Source: Welwitschia mirabilis
Lineage: Eukaryota; Gnetophyta; Gnetopsida; Welwitschiales
Direction: 5' to 3'
NCBI GenBank assembly: GCA_051453625.1
Contig: JBOZIK010000001.1
Span: 94,384,164 to 94,422,954, forward strand
DNA length: 38,791 nt
In this document: positions 22,740 through 31,395 of the stretch, piece by piece
How the letters are laid out: each line of letters begins with the position of its first letter
Position numbering within the stretch: the stretch's first letter is position 1
The notes under the pieces: generated by a model
Told to the model about the DNA's origin: nothing
What the model saw: only the letters and a program-made list of their open reading frames with translations
The model's database searches: none
Translations under genes and position numbers: made by a program

Positions 22740-22860
22740 CTACCCAATGTAATCATGTAATTGTCCACCTAGCACTACAAGCAAACATCTTGTATGCACT
22801 TCTCTCCTCCATCTCTCACTATAAAAGGGTCTCAAACACTTCATTTTATCATTTTAGCCT
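22740..22860 (+). promoter_or_regulatory. TATA-box promoter candidate, LTR-like context
   Basis: CACTATAAAAGGGTCTC, with the TATA core at about 22820-22827, follows a C/T-rich stretch (CTTCTCTCCTCCATCTCTCA). About 30 bases downstream the sequence becomes CACTTCATTTTATC, as at a transcription start. This composition is common both in plant core promoters and in LTRs just before the R region. No open frame follows within 500 bases, so a solo or broken LTR is a little more likely than a host promoter. Confidence 0.4.
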
Positions 22861-23225
22861 TGATTAAATTATAGCACTTTGGAGCATCAATTTGTGATGG
22901 TTTTCTAGGTGACTCTTTAGGGGAGTAAGCTAGTTTTTGAGGATTAATTGAGAAGTTATTCCTGATGACATAGCTTGCAGGAACTGGAGAGAGAACTATT
23001 GCATAATGATGATGACCCTGTTCTTATAGATACCTTCAGTCAGAACCAAAAACCACTCTCAATTGAGAATGGACCCATACCATTCAAAACTTTCTATTAA
23101 AAGAATCATTAACACAATAAAAAGTAGTTTCCTGCACATCACAAGAAGGAGAAATACAAAAAAAATTAATCAAGCTTGACAAACGGGAAAACAGGTGAAA
23201 GGCATAAAATCTCATAAGCATCCAC

Positions 23226-23422
23226 CTAGCAGCCATGCACTTGATTAGATGAGGAGGGAAGAGTAATTTTCAGCTTTAGAGCTACAAAACGCCACCATAT
23301 TCCACCATACCTTTCTACCAAAAGATCGATGTAGCTATATTTTCTAGTCATCATTAACAAATTATTTACAAGAATGATGCCTGGAGTAAACTTAGTTACA
23401 TTAAAAGAATTCACAGAATATC
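23226..23422 (-). other. Possible terminal exon of an unrecognised gene
   Basis: On the minus strand CTCTTTACATAG at 23434-23423 looks like a 3' splice site after T-rich sequence. It is followed by an open frame of about 65 codons (VNSFNVTKFTPGIILVNNLL, then LLVERYGGIWWRFVALKLKI and SSSNQVHGC) ending in TAG at 23228-23226. Amino-acid composition and even spacing of hydrophobic residues look protein-like, but I recognise no family. It could be a captured gene fragment or chance. The 5' side is very T-rich on this strand, including a T20 run at 23744-23725. Confidence 0.22.
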
Positions 23423-23724
23423 CTATGTAAAGAGCATTATAAGTTAGATTCAAGCACAAATTCGGGAAAGATTGTAGAGGACATTATGGTAATGAAGAAA
23501 AGGGAGAACGAATTAAAAACATAGCAGAGAGAGAACCAGAGGTCCAACAAAACAGAAAAGATGAATCAAAGAACAACACGGAATGCACAGACCAATACGA
23601 ACAGGAGGGACCATCATAATCAGATGTAAGAAGGGAGCACACCATAGCGCAATGGAGAGACAAATATAGAAAGTGAACATAGGCGAGAGGAGACAAAGAT
23701 GAAAACCAACAAGAACGAGATACT

Positions 23725-23744
23725 AAAAAAAAAAAAAAAAAAAA
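23725..23744 (+). repeat. A20 homopolymer
   Basis: Twenty consecutive A on the plus strand. It could be the tail of a retroposed sequence on the plus strand or a simple slippage product; no element is recognisable upstream. Confidence 0.8.
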
Positions 23745-23832
23745 CATAGTGAAAAAGAAATGGAGATGCAATCAGAAGGAGGTGAAGTAGATCATAGTGT
23801 GGAAGACCGAAACACCATCACAGAAGCAGGAG

Positions 23833-23918
23833 AGGATAATTCAGACATAACAAGGAGTAGAGGCAAACGCAGAAGAGGACAATTCAGAGATAACAAGGAG
23901 TAGAGGTAGACACAGAAG
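23833..23918 (+). repeat. Tandem repeat, two units of 43 bases
   Basis: Each unit carries ATTCAGA-ATAACAAGGAGT, AGAGG-A-AC and GCAGAAG/ACAGAAG. The first starts at 23833 and the second at 23876. The sequence is purine-rich. Confidence 0.65.
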
Positions 23919-24356
23919 AGGAGCATAATCATTGCAGGACTTTTTTAAAAGACTTTTGCTTTCGATAGATAAAAAAAAGGGGAAATTCTTTTTCTTTTTA
24001 TAATTATATAATAAATGCTTTCAACAGAAATCAGATTTACAAAATTAGTTTTCTTTTTAAGAAAATAATAATAATTTGTGAAACTAATTCCTTCATATTT
24101 AATCATTTTTTCATTTCTAATTACTCATTTTTATTTCTAAGATTTTTAATTGTTTCATATTATAGAAATATATAAAAAAAAAGGAAAAGAAAATTAGATT
24201 CTATAAAAACTTGTTTAGTTGTTTATTTTCTTAATCACTTTACATCATAGCATTATTTTACTTTTTAATTAATCTAGATTTATGATTTTACTCTCGATGT
24301 CTTACTAAATCTTTTCTAAAACCATAAAATGTTAAGTTTACAATGTGCAATCATTT
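23919..24356. other. AT-rich stretch without a gene
   Basis: Low-complexity A and T runs up to the gap at 24357. Confidence 0.4.
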
Positions 24357-24522
24357 NNNNNNNNNNNNNNNNNNNNNNNNNNNNNNNNNNNNNNNNNNNN
24401 NNNNNNNNNNNNNNNNNNNNNNNNNNNNNNNNNNNNNNNNNNNNNNNNNNNNNNNNNNNNNNNNNNNNNNNNNNNNNNNNNNNNNNNNNNNNNNNNNNNN
24501 NNNNNNNNNNNNNNNNNNNNNN
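24357..24522. other. Assembly gap (166 N)
   Basis: Run of N. Frames across it are artefacts. Confidence 0.98.
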
Positions 24523-25639
24523 AATATTATTACTTATTATTCTATCACTTTTACCAAGTAATTTTAGTTTCTTTTAGAACTTGAATAAGATGCATGAATA
24601 AATAATTAAAATAAATATGTCACATGCCCTTCTTTTGTCAACATTATTTTATATCTTCATATGGGTTTTTTTCTTCTCGATTTAACTATTTAACCATGGA
24701 AAATGACTTGCCTAATCATAAATAAGTTTATTAGTATTAAAATCCTTATAATCATTATTATAACTAAAATTAAATAATTAAGTAACCTTATGAGTATCTA
24801 TAATTTTGGCATACAATACACTATTGATTATAGGGCTACATATAAATTCTCAATGAAAAGAGATTTTTCTTTAAAATTTAAATCAAAATGTATTACAAAG
24901 TTTAGAAACTCTATTAATTAAAGCTTAGAAAATGTGGGTTATAACACATAAACAATAATGTTAACTATGATCTTACTCAACACTTAAAAACAAATTGTTT
25001 TTATTGGTTTCTATAGGTTACACTACTTATTGGTTTTGGCTATTGGGGTAAGCCTCCTAGCTATGTTGCCTTTACTTATAGCAATTCCTCTTTTACCATA
25101 TTACAAGAAAAACAAATTATGAATGAACATCCCTCCTCGATTCTTACCTCTCATTGATGTCTTAGAGTCAATGATGTGTCTTCCTCTAACATCAAGTTAA
25201 CATTATAAATAAACTCACCCATATCAACATCATCTCGCTACAATAAATGCAAGCCTAAATGCTTTGGTAGAAATGGTCATAGGAGCTTATTATTTCTTAG
25301 TCAACCTAGCATTATCATGAGTAACTTTTGGAGGCATAGACAAAAAATATAGTAGTAGAGGTCTTAGTTAATTGTTTCATTTTATTTAGATAATGTTTTG
25401 GATGTTTACATGCAAATGGAATTACTAAAAAAAAGAATACATATGTTTAGATCTTATATTTATCTGTTCAAAACTCTTATGAACTTAAACCTTTTTTAAA
25501 GCAGTCCATGCAAAATTACTATCTTTTTTTAATAGCTTTACTTTTATTTTCTTAATTATTAGATAATTATGAACTAATTTGATTTTTTGGTGGGCCTTCT
25601 TTAACTTCTTATCACTTATTAATTCAGATTGTGCTTTTC
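24523..25639. other. AT-rich stretch without a recognisable gene
   Basis: No coding signal up to the start of the duplicated LINE-derived unit at about 25640. Confidence 0.35.
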
Positions 25640-25759
25640 ATTAGTATACCAGTTTACATTAAACCTTTTCAAATACATTTGGAAAGATAATAGGTCTACT
25701 TTTTGTTTTAAGTGTATGGTTGCTTATGACATTTATTGAGAAAAATGATGATATTCATC

Positions 25760-26170
25760 ACATATTCAATAAGTCTTATAAGATGTTAGTTATTGCTACA
25801 ATTTTGAATTGAACGATAAAGAATATCTGAAATGCTCCCGCTATTCTAAAAATCTAGGTCTTTTTATGGTGTTTTATTTATAAAGCTCTTCTTACTAGAG
25901 TTTGTCTTTAGCATTTGGGACTTGTTTCTTTGCAATGTCCTTCTTCTGGTGGAGAAGATTCTCTCTTTCATGTTTTCTCTTAGTGTATAGTTACACAAAA
26001 TGCTTGGAAATGAATTTCTACAGTCTGTAAGAACATTCAACCTAGCAATAATGATATTGTTCCTATTAATCGATCTAATTTGTTTATTGCCTTACTTTGC
26101 ATTTAGAGATGTCTTCACCTGCTTATTTTTAATTCTATTTGGAAGCTCTAACATGAAGTTTTTTTAAGTA
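25760..26170 (+). pseudogene. LINE reverse-transcriptase zinc-binding domain (zf-RVT), fossil
   Basis: With a few stops the plus strand reads FNKSYKMLVIA, IKNI*NAPAILKI, VFLWCFIYKALLTRVCL, HLGLVSLQCPSSGGEDSLFH and VFS*CIVTQNAW. These follow the plant zf-RVT order: S-x-Y-K, I-W-x-x-x-x-P-x-K, F-L-W-R-L-L-x-x-A-L-P-T, C-P-x-C, E-D-x-x-H-L-F-x-x-C and A-x-x-W. The second Cys of the C-P-x-C pair is Ser here. Downstream LFIALLCI*RCLHLLIFNSI resembles the helix before the LINE C-terminus. It is distinct from the family of copies A-C, whose corresponding region reads differently. A second, more decayed version lies at about 26770-27110. In the family this domain forms the end of the LINE polymerase. 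Confidence 0.6.
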
Positions 26171-27692
26171 AAAAGAATATGACTATGATCTTCCATCAGG
26201 AATTAAGCATCAAATTCTTAAGAACTCTTCATTTCGGTTACAACTTCAAGTAAATAAAAGTTTAGTGAATCTTGATTACTTAATTTGTCTTTGGCAATAT
26301 TAACTTGGTATAATTATGAAGTTGCCTATTCTTTTGTATATTTGCAATGGTCTTTGCTTTGAATTTGATTTAATAATACATTTTTGGGGGTTTAATGCAC
26401 CATGATATTCCCCTTTATATTTTATTAAATCCTTTTATTTTTAATAGATCAATTCTTAATATTGTAGATCCTCTAACGGTTATAGACTTGGCAAATGATT
26501 TTCATTTCCTTCGAACACAATGATGCCTTCTAAGAAATGGAAAAAACAAGCATACACCCTAAGCCTAATGTATTAATCTGCAAATCATTTTTGTCCTTGA
26601 AAGATCGCTTACATCTTTGCTTTGTATGTTTGTTCTTGAGATTTTGCATTTCATTACTATATTAGTTTCCATTAAACCTTTCCAAATATGCTTTGGAAGG
26701 GTAATAGGTCTGGTTTTCATTTTAAGTGTAGAGTTGCTTTTGACATCATTAACAAAAATGATGGTATTCAACAAAAATTCAGTATGTCTTAAAAGATGTA
26801 ATTATTACTATAATTTTGGAGCGAATGATAAGGGACATTTAGAATGCTCCTACTTTTACAAAAATGTGAGTCTTTTTATGATATCTGATCTATAAAAGTC
26901 TCTTAATTAGAATTCATCTTTAGCATATGGGATCTTTTTCTTTGCAATGTACTCTCTATGGTGCAAAAGATTCTTTTTCTCATGTTTTTTATTAGTATGT
27001 AGTTACAAAAAATGCATGCAAAATTTTTCCACCTAGCATAATGATATTCCTAAAACTTGATCTAATTTGTCTATTGCCTTACTTTGTGTTTGGAGGTGTC
27101 TCTACTTGCTTGTTCTTTATTCTATTTAGAAGCTTTAGTGTGAAGTTTTTTAAGTAAAAAGAACATGACTATTATTGTCATCAAGAGTTAAACATCAAAT
27201 TCTTAAGGACTCTATGTTGAAGTTTCAACTTCAAGTAAACAAAAGTGATTTATATGTTGTTCGCTTAATTTGTCTCTTGCAATATCAACTTGTTATAGTT
27301 ATAAAGTTTCCTATCCTTCAATACATTTGTAATGGTTTGTGCTTTAGACTTGACTTTATAATACATTTTTTTGATGTTCGCTAACTCGTGACATTCCCCT
27401 TTATATTTTATTAAATATTTTTATTTTTAATAAATAAATTCTTAATATTATAGATCCTCAGTTATGGACTTAGCAAGTGATTTTCATTTCCTTCGAACAC
27501 AAAGACGCCTTCTAAGAAACGTAAAGTTTCCTATCGTTCAATACATTTGTAATGGTTTGTGCTTTAGATTGACTTTACAATGCATTTTTTTGAGGTTTGT
27601 GAAATTCCCCTTTATATTTTATCAAATATTTTTATTTTTAATAGATGAATTCTTAATATTGTCGATCCTCTGAAGGTTACGGACTTAGCAAA

Positions 27693-28001
27693 TGATTTTT
27701 ATTTCCTTCGAACACAACGACGCCTTTTAAGAAACGTAAAGAGAGGCGTACAAAACCTAACCCTAACCCTAATCTGTTAAATCTGCAATTCATTCATACC
27801 CTTGAAAGGGAGCTTCCATTTGATGCGTTCTTTTGTTTTTTCGTTTGTTTTTTTCTTGTGGCATCACCGTCTGTTCGTTCCGTTTCGATTGGATGGATTC
27901 TGTTTTTGTTATTGAGTGTTGGAAACGGTAAAATGTTTAAGCTTACTGACGGTCAAGATCCAGTACCTCTTGCTGGATCTCAACATAATGGTAAGCAATA
28001 G
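27693..28001 (+). CDS. Candidate first coding region of an unrecognised host gene (exon 27933-27990)
   Basis: One frame is open from after a TGA near 27692 to a TAG at 27999-28001, about 100 codons. The left part is strongly basic (PFKKRKERRTKPNPNPNLLN), the middle is a hydrophobic, T-rich stretch that could be leader or intron, and the right part begins at an ATG at 27933 and reads MFKLTDGQDPVPLAGSQHN. At 27990/27991 an ideal plant donor occurs (AATG|GTAAGC), leaving one base of the next codon. Two readings are possible. In the first, 27933 is the start and the telobox-containing sequence is 5' UTR. In the second, the basic segment is exon 1 with a lost start: copy 1 of the upstream duplication has ATGATG where this copy has ACGACG. 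I favour the ATG at 27933. No family is recognised. Confidence 0.4.
27755..27773 (+). promoter_or_regulatory. Telobox-like AACCCTAA repeat
   Basis: ACCTAACCCTAACCCTAAT contains AACCCTAA twice. In plants, telobox motifs are common near the transcription start of growth-related and translation-related genes. It lies 160 bases before the candidate ATG at 27933. It could also be coding by chance (KPNPNPN). Confidence 0.4.
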
Positions 28002-29966
28002 CAATATTAATGTGTGGCTGAATTACGATGTCCTTCGGTTGTTCTTACATTGTTGGGCATTTTGCCGCGCCACTTACATCGGCAAAATCACCGATCTTAC
28101 AAATTCACAGGTACATGCGGTGTTTTAAAGGCATTTGTTCACTATGTTACGTCATTGGTTTTTGGATCAGAAGTTGAAAGTGTTTATGCTGCTAATAACA
28201 ACTTTTTCTTCCTTATCTCGCTGTCTTTAAGATCCTCTTCTATACTGTTTTATTTTCTGTAACTCGAAACGGATATATCTTATACCGAAGCTACATAACT
28301 AACGTTTTTTTCCTTCTGTGTTGTGTGCTGAGGTGCAAAAAAGTTGTGTCTTGATTAACATCCTTAAGATCTCGCGATTTCTTTACGCCTTTGAAAAATC
28401 ACTTTTTTATAGATTTTGAATTTCAAGTATTATGCTTTGATTGTTTTACATCAGTTTTCCCTTTAATTGCATTTGATTCGTAGCCCTCCACCGCTGGCGA
28501 TGCTTTCACAACTTATACATTTCAAGACTCGATGATTGCAGACACTTGGGGCTAAGTTTTGGAATTCTGGCTTCAAATTTATTCTTGTCAATATTGGCAT
28601 CATCTTATCATGTTTTACGGGTTTAACTTGGAAATCGTATTTCAGTATATAATAAACGATACGGAATATTTAGTGTACTCATCTAACCTGTTTTATTGTT
28701 CTAGAGTGTGATTTCCATCTCATAGGATGGGTTTTTAGTCGAGGAACGCCCATCTTGTTTTTGGTACATTTCAGATCTGTATGGCAAACTGGAGAGGTAG
28801 TCATGTTCACATCATGATAACTAAGGCACAAGCTTCGCTTTGTGCGTTTTGCACTTTTCTTTCTTTGCCTTTATTCCTTTACGCGACAGCGTTTGTTTTG
28901 CTTTACGCCTTTTCGATTACGGTGGTGTGTTGATATGTATTATATTTATGCAACCTCATCAAGTTTTTCTACAAACTTGGTACAAATGCAGATGTGCAAA
29001 TTTGTCACTTTAATTAGGAAGTGGTTGCATAATCCTTTTTTAAAGCTTCATTGAATAGTATTTTGGAACTTTCCTCTCGTTTGGAGGCAAATGTCACGAG
29101 ACTAATGGTTTTGCTTTTCAAGCTTAAACGATACGAGTATTGTTTCTATATTTTCTAAAGCTCTGAGGCATTATTTGCTCTCGTTACAGAATGTTTTCAC
29201 TGTCTATTTAGTATGAATTTAAGAGTTCACTTGGGTGGAATTCTTATTATTATTGGTTTGGATTTTCTTAGGAAGAGGTTTTGCAGATTCAGGTCTGTAT
29301 CTCTAACGTCCGTATGATTTCCATTTGAATGTATATTAACTTCATTGTTACTCCAGAAACAGATATCCTGACCACTCTACTACTGCCCATCAAATTTGTT
29401 TATTTATGTTTTAACTGTTGATCTGTCTTCGTGTTTTGTTGTCTGATCTTTTTCTTGACGTTGTGAATTTGGGTCTTTGCCAGGAAAACAAGGGTCTGTC
29501 ATCTTGCTGGAGTGTCAATGTTCCCCATGTTTGCCTATAATCCTTAGGATGAAAATATTCAGTTAAATTAATTTGATTTCCTTGCAATTTTCTTTTTTGA
29601 CTTGAAGTCTGAAGTTTGCAGGTCCATGAATCCTCTTTTGTAGCATGATTATTCCTATTTTTTGATTCTGTTTTAGAGATTGAAGGTTTGCTAATATTCT
29701 TAATGAACTTTTTCTAGGAGACGAGTTTCATTGTCGTTGGATTCCAGGAAGCATACTTTTTCAGCACAATAGGATTCTTCTTTCTGTTGTAGTATCTGAA
29801 TTTCATTCTGTTTTGGATGTGTTCCTTTAATTTGACTTACGTCTTGGTGGAGACCTCTCCATTTGAACGGGCAAACTGAACCGACATACTGCTCAAAAAC
29901 CGTTTCCTTTGGAGGTTTCTTTTGATTTCAAGATTTTTTGTTAATTTTAGTGTCTTTTTTTTGCAG
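28002..29966 (+). other. Probable intronic region of the candidate gene
   Basis: T-rich plus strand with less A/T simple sequence than the surrounding transposon sea and with several acceptor-like sites (for example GATGATTGCAG near 28550, GTCTTTGCCAG near 29484, TTTTTCTAG near 29718). All three frames are open around 28014-28130, one of them for 82 codons up to 28262, which may hide an exon; I cannot choose a frame. The T-richness on the sense strand is typical of plant introns. Confidence 0.35.
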
Positions 29967-30096
29967 TTTGTCTTGTTTTGGATTGTGAAAACGGTCTTCT
30001 CATATGCCTCACATATTGGACATACGATTTAGGATATGCTAGGCATATGGCTCGTTATGGGATCATAGAGGCAGAAATTCCTATACCTAATACATG
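29967..30096 (+). CDS. Candidate internal exon of the same gene
   Basis: TCTTTTTTTTGCAG, ending at 29966, is a very good plant acceptor. After two leading bases the frame is open for 42 codons (CLVLDCENGLLICL, then LGYARHMARYGIIEAEIPIP) up to ATG|GTACGG at 30096/30097, leaving two bases. The leading phase matches the donor of the exon at 27933-27990, and the trailing phase matches the next candidate exon at 30192, with an intron of 95 bases between. No family is recognised. The donor is not ideal, so the right end is uncertain. Confidence 0.33.
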
Positions 30097-30191
30097 GTAC
30101 GGCAGACCAGATTGTCGTTGAATGCCTCCAGCAGATTTTCAGAATACAGAACAAGAAACCTTTTTTATTGGTTCTTTCAATTTTCTTTAAG

Positions 30192-30245
30192 CGTGTCTAT
30201 TAATATTTCTTTGCGGAAAGCAGAAGCTGCTCTTTTACAAAAATG
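30192..30245 (+). CDS. Candidate small internal exon, later duplicated
   Basis: TTCTTTCAATTTTCTTTAAG, ending at 30191, is a polypyrimidine-rich acceptor. One leading base is followed by VSINISLRKAEAALLQK and two trailing bases before ATG|GTAACT at 30245/30246. The phases fit the flanking candidate exons. The segment AEAALLQK followed by the next exon's LELRKALENL gives a heptad-like, amphipathic helix. A second copy of this segment lies at 30731-30781. Confidence 0.4.
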
Positions 30246-30591
30246 GTAACTTCTCATATCCTTGTGGATTCACAACTCCCACACTTTTTTTATTTTGTGA
30301 TATTAAAGAGAACGCAGTATTTGATTCTTTCTTTGAAACCCTTTAGTATTTGATTTGAATATTTATTAATGTGTGGTAGTTACATCACTCCCATGACTCA
30401 TCATGAGTCATTTTTTTTTGATATTGAAGTGAATCCAACCCCTCCCCAATTGCCTTGCGGGTTGAAACTCTTTTAATGGTAGTTTTGAATATTTATTAAC
30501 ATGTCTCAGCTATCATAGTCTAGACATCTCACTCCATCCAGTGTCTAGACATGTCTTACAAATCACTCACCAAGCTAAGTGTAGAGCCTCG

Positions 30592-30691
30592 AACCCGTGA
30601 TCAAGTGGGACCAGATGAAGTGCTTATGTCAATGCCTTATGTCCCCGTGATCAAGTCGGACTAGATGAAGTGCTTATGTCAATGCCTTATG
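30592..30691 (+). repeat. Tandem repeat, two units of 50 bases
   Basis: The unit CCCGTGATCAAGT-GGAC-AGATG plus AAGTGCTTATGTCAATGCCTTATG occurs at 30594 and again at 30644 with few differences. It lies between the two copies of the small exon, in what would be an intron. The leading phrase GAGCCTCGAACCCGTGATC resembles the edge of common plant mobile repeats, which is inference. Confidence 0.75.
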
Positions 30692-30704
30692 CCCTCATTG
30701 GCTT

Positions 30705-30815
30705 CATGAGTCATCTTTTCATTTCTTTAGCGATATTTCTTTGTGGAAAGCAGAAGCTGCACTTTTACAAAAGACAGCTTCACATATGCTTGTGTAATTA
30801 GGACTCCCACAAGTC
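30705..30815 (+). pseudogene. Duplicated copy of the small exon, donor destroyed
   Basis: About 530 bases after the first copy the sequence repeats TTTCTTT(A)AG, ATTTCTTTG-GGAAAGCAGA, AGCTG-CTTTTACAAAA and the following CACATATGCTTGTG and ACTCCCACA words. The acceptor is kept (TTTCTTTAG, ending at 30730) and the frame still reads DISLWKAEAALLQK. The donor ATGGTAAC has become GACAGCTT, so the copy could not be spliced in the same way and its frame runs to a stop. Confidence 0.6.
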
Positions 30816-30922
30816 ATCATGAGTTTTATTTTCGTCAGTTTGATTCTATGCAGCATATCTACATGCTTCTTGATTTCAATATTTATTTATTCTGGCTAAG
30901 AGAGAAAATCTTGCTTAGATAG

Positions 30923-31089
30923 TTTAGAACTACGGAAAGCACTCGAAAATCTTATTGATCCATTGATGTCATGGCTGATTGGGCTTAGTATCTTAATGCT
31001 TTTATATGACGTTCTAAAACCATGGGGTAGCGAACAGACGTTAAGTTTTGTGTATCTCTCGTTACTTGTTGAGAAGTCACTTTGCAAAG
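30923..31089 (+). CDS. Candidate internal exon with a hydrophobic segment
   Basis: The frame is open over 55 codons: LELRKALENLIDPLMSWLIG, then LSILMLLYDVLKPWGSEQTL, then SFVYLSLLVEKSLCK. It ends at AAAG|GTAGTC (31089/31090) with one base left over. Coherent sequence with Trp, Tyr, Cys and Gly in a hydrophobic context and no stop is unlikely in this AT-rich window. MSWLIGLSILMLLYDVL could be a membrane helix. The acceptor is not unique: AG at 30899-30900, 30917-30918 or 30921-30922 are possible, and I chose the last because only it matches the phase of the exon at 30192. The family is not recognised. Confidence 0.45.
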
Positions 31090-31175
31090 GTAGTCTATTG
31101 TAAAATCACTATATCTCCATCCAACTATTAATGGTTGGAGGTGAACGAGGGATATGTCATATTTTGTACGGTATT

Positions 31176-31237
31176 ACAAGCCAACTAAGACACTTTCGAG
31201 ATGTAACCGTTATAGGCACACAAGCCAACTAAGACAC
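31176..31237 (+). repeat. 18-base direct repeat in the last intron
   Basis: ACAAGCCAACTAAGACAC occurs exactly at 31176-31193 and 31220-31237. Just upstream, TCCAAC-TATTAATG-GTTGGA forms a small hairpin (about 31120-31139). Confidence 0.75.
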
Positions 31238-31324
31238 CTGGAGATGCGAATAAGAGTGTTAATTCTTTTTACCCTTGTAGATAAGTAGTTTAGAGATTTT
31301 CTATCTTCTTCACTCGATTTTCAG

Positions 31325-31395
31325 CTTCATGGGTTGTAGTAATAACAGTGGCAGAGTCCAACTATGGAGGCTATGGATATAAGTCTGATATTTAA
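31325..31395 (+). CDS. Candidate last exon with stop codon
   Basis: TTCTATCTTCTTCACTCGATTTTCAG, ending at 31324, is an excellent acceptor. Two leading bases complete the codon left open by the exon at 30923-31089 (G+CT, Ala). The frame then reads SWVVVITVAESNYGGYGYKSDI and stops at TAA 31393-31395. The Gly/Tyr-rich end looks like a genuine C-terminus. The following 160 bases (to about 31560) are T-rich with TTGTATTGAAATG-type words and suit a 3' UTR. Confidence 0.45.

Larger units (their letters stand above)
25640..27845 (+). repeat. Tandem duplication carrying a LINE zf-RVT domain: two long copies and one partial copy
   Basis: Copy 1 (about 25640-26640), copy 2 (about 26640-27525) and partial copy 3 (about 27526-27845) align in order. 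Shared words include GGAA-G-TAATAGGTCT, CTTACTTTG-TTTGGAG, AAGTAAAAAGAA-ATGACTAT, ATTCCCCTTTATATTTTAT, AATTCTTAATATT and CATTTCCTTCGAACACAA. Copies 1 and 3 end in the same leader, GCCTTCTAAGAAA and onward, which in copy 3 leads into the candidate host gene. The unit therefore joins a LINE fragment to what looks like the 5' flank of that gene. Copy 2 lacks the leader and runs straight into copy 3. Confidence 0.72.

Noticed and set aside
23484-23771. 95-codon minus-strand frame rich in Phe, Ser, Leu and Cys
   Set aside because: It crosses the T20 run and is a translation of pyrimidine-rich sequence; no domain and no sensible start.
27464-27673. 69-codon frame MDLASDFHFLRTQRRLLRN and onward
   Set aside because: It spans the junction of duplicated unit copies 2 and 3; an artefact of duplication rather than a protein.
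30896-31087. 63-codon minus-strand frame
   Set aside because: It lies opposite the plus-strand exon candidate, which has better splice signals and continuity.
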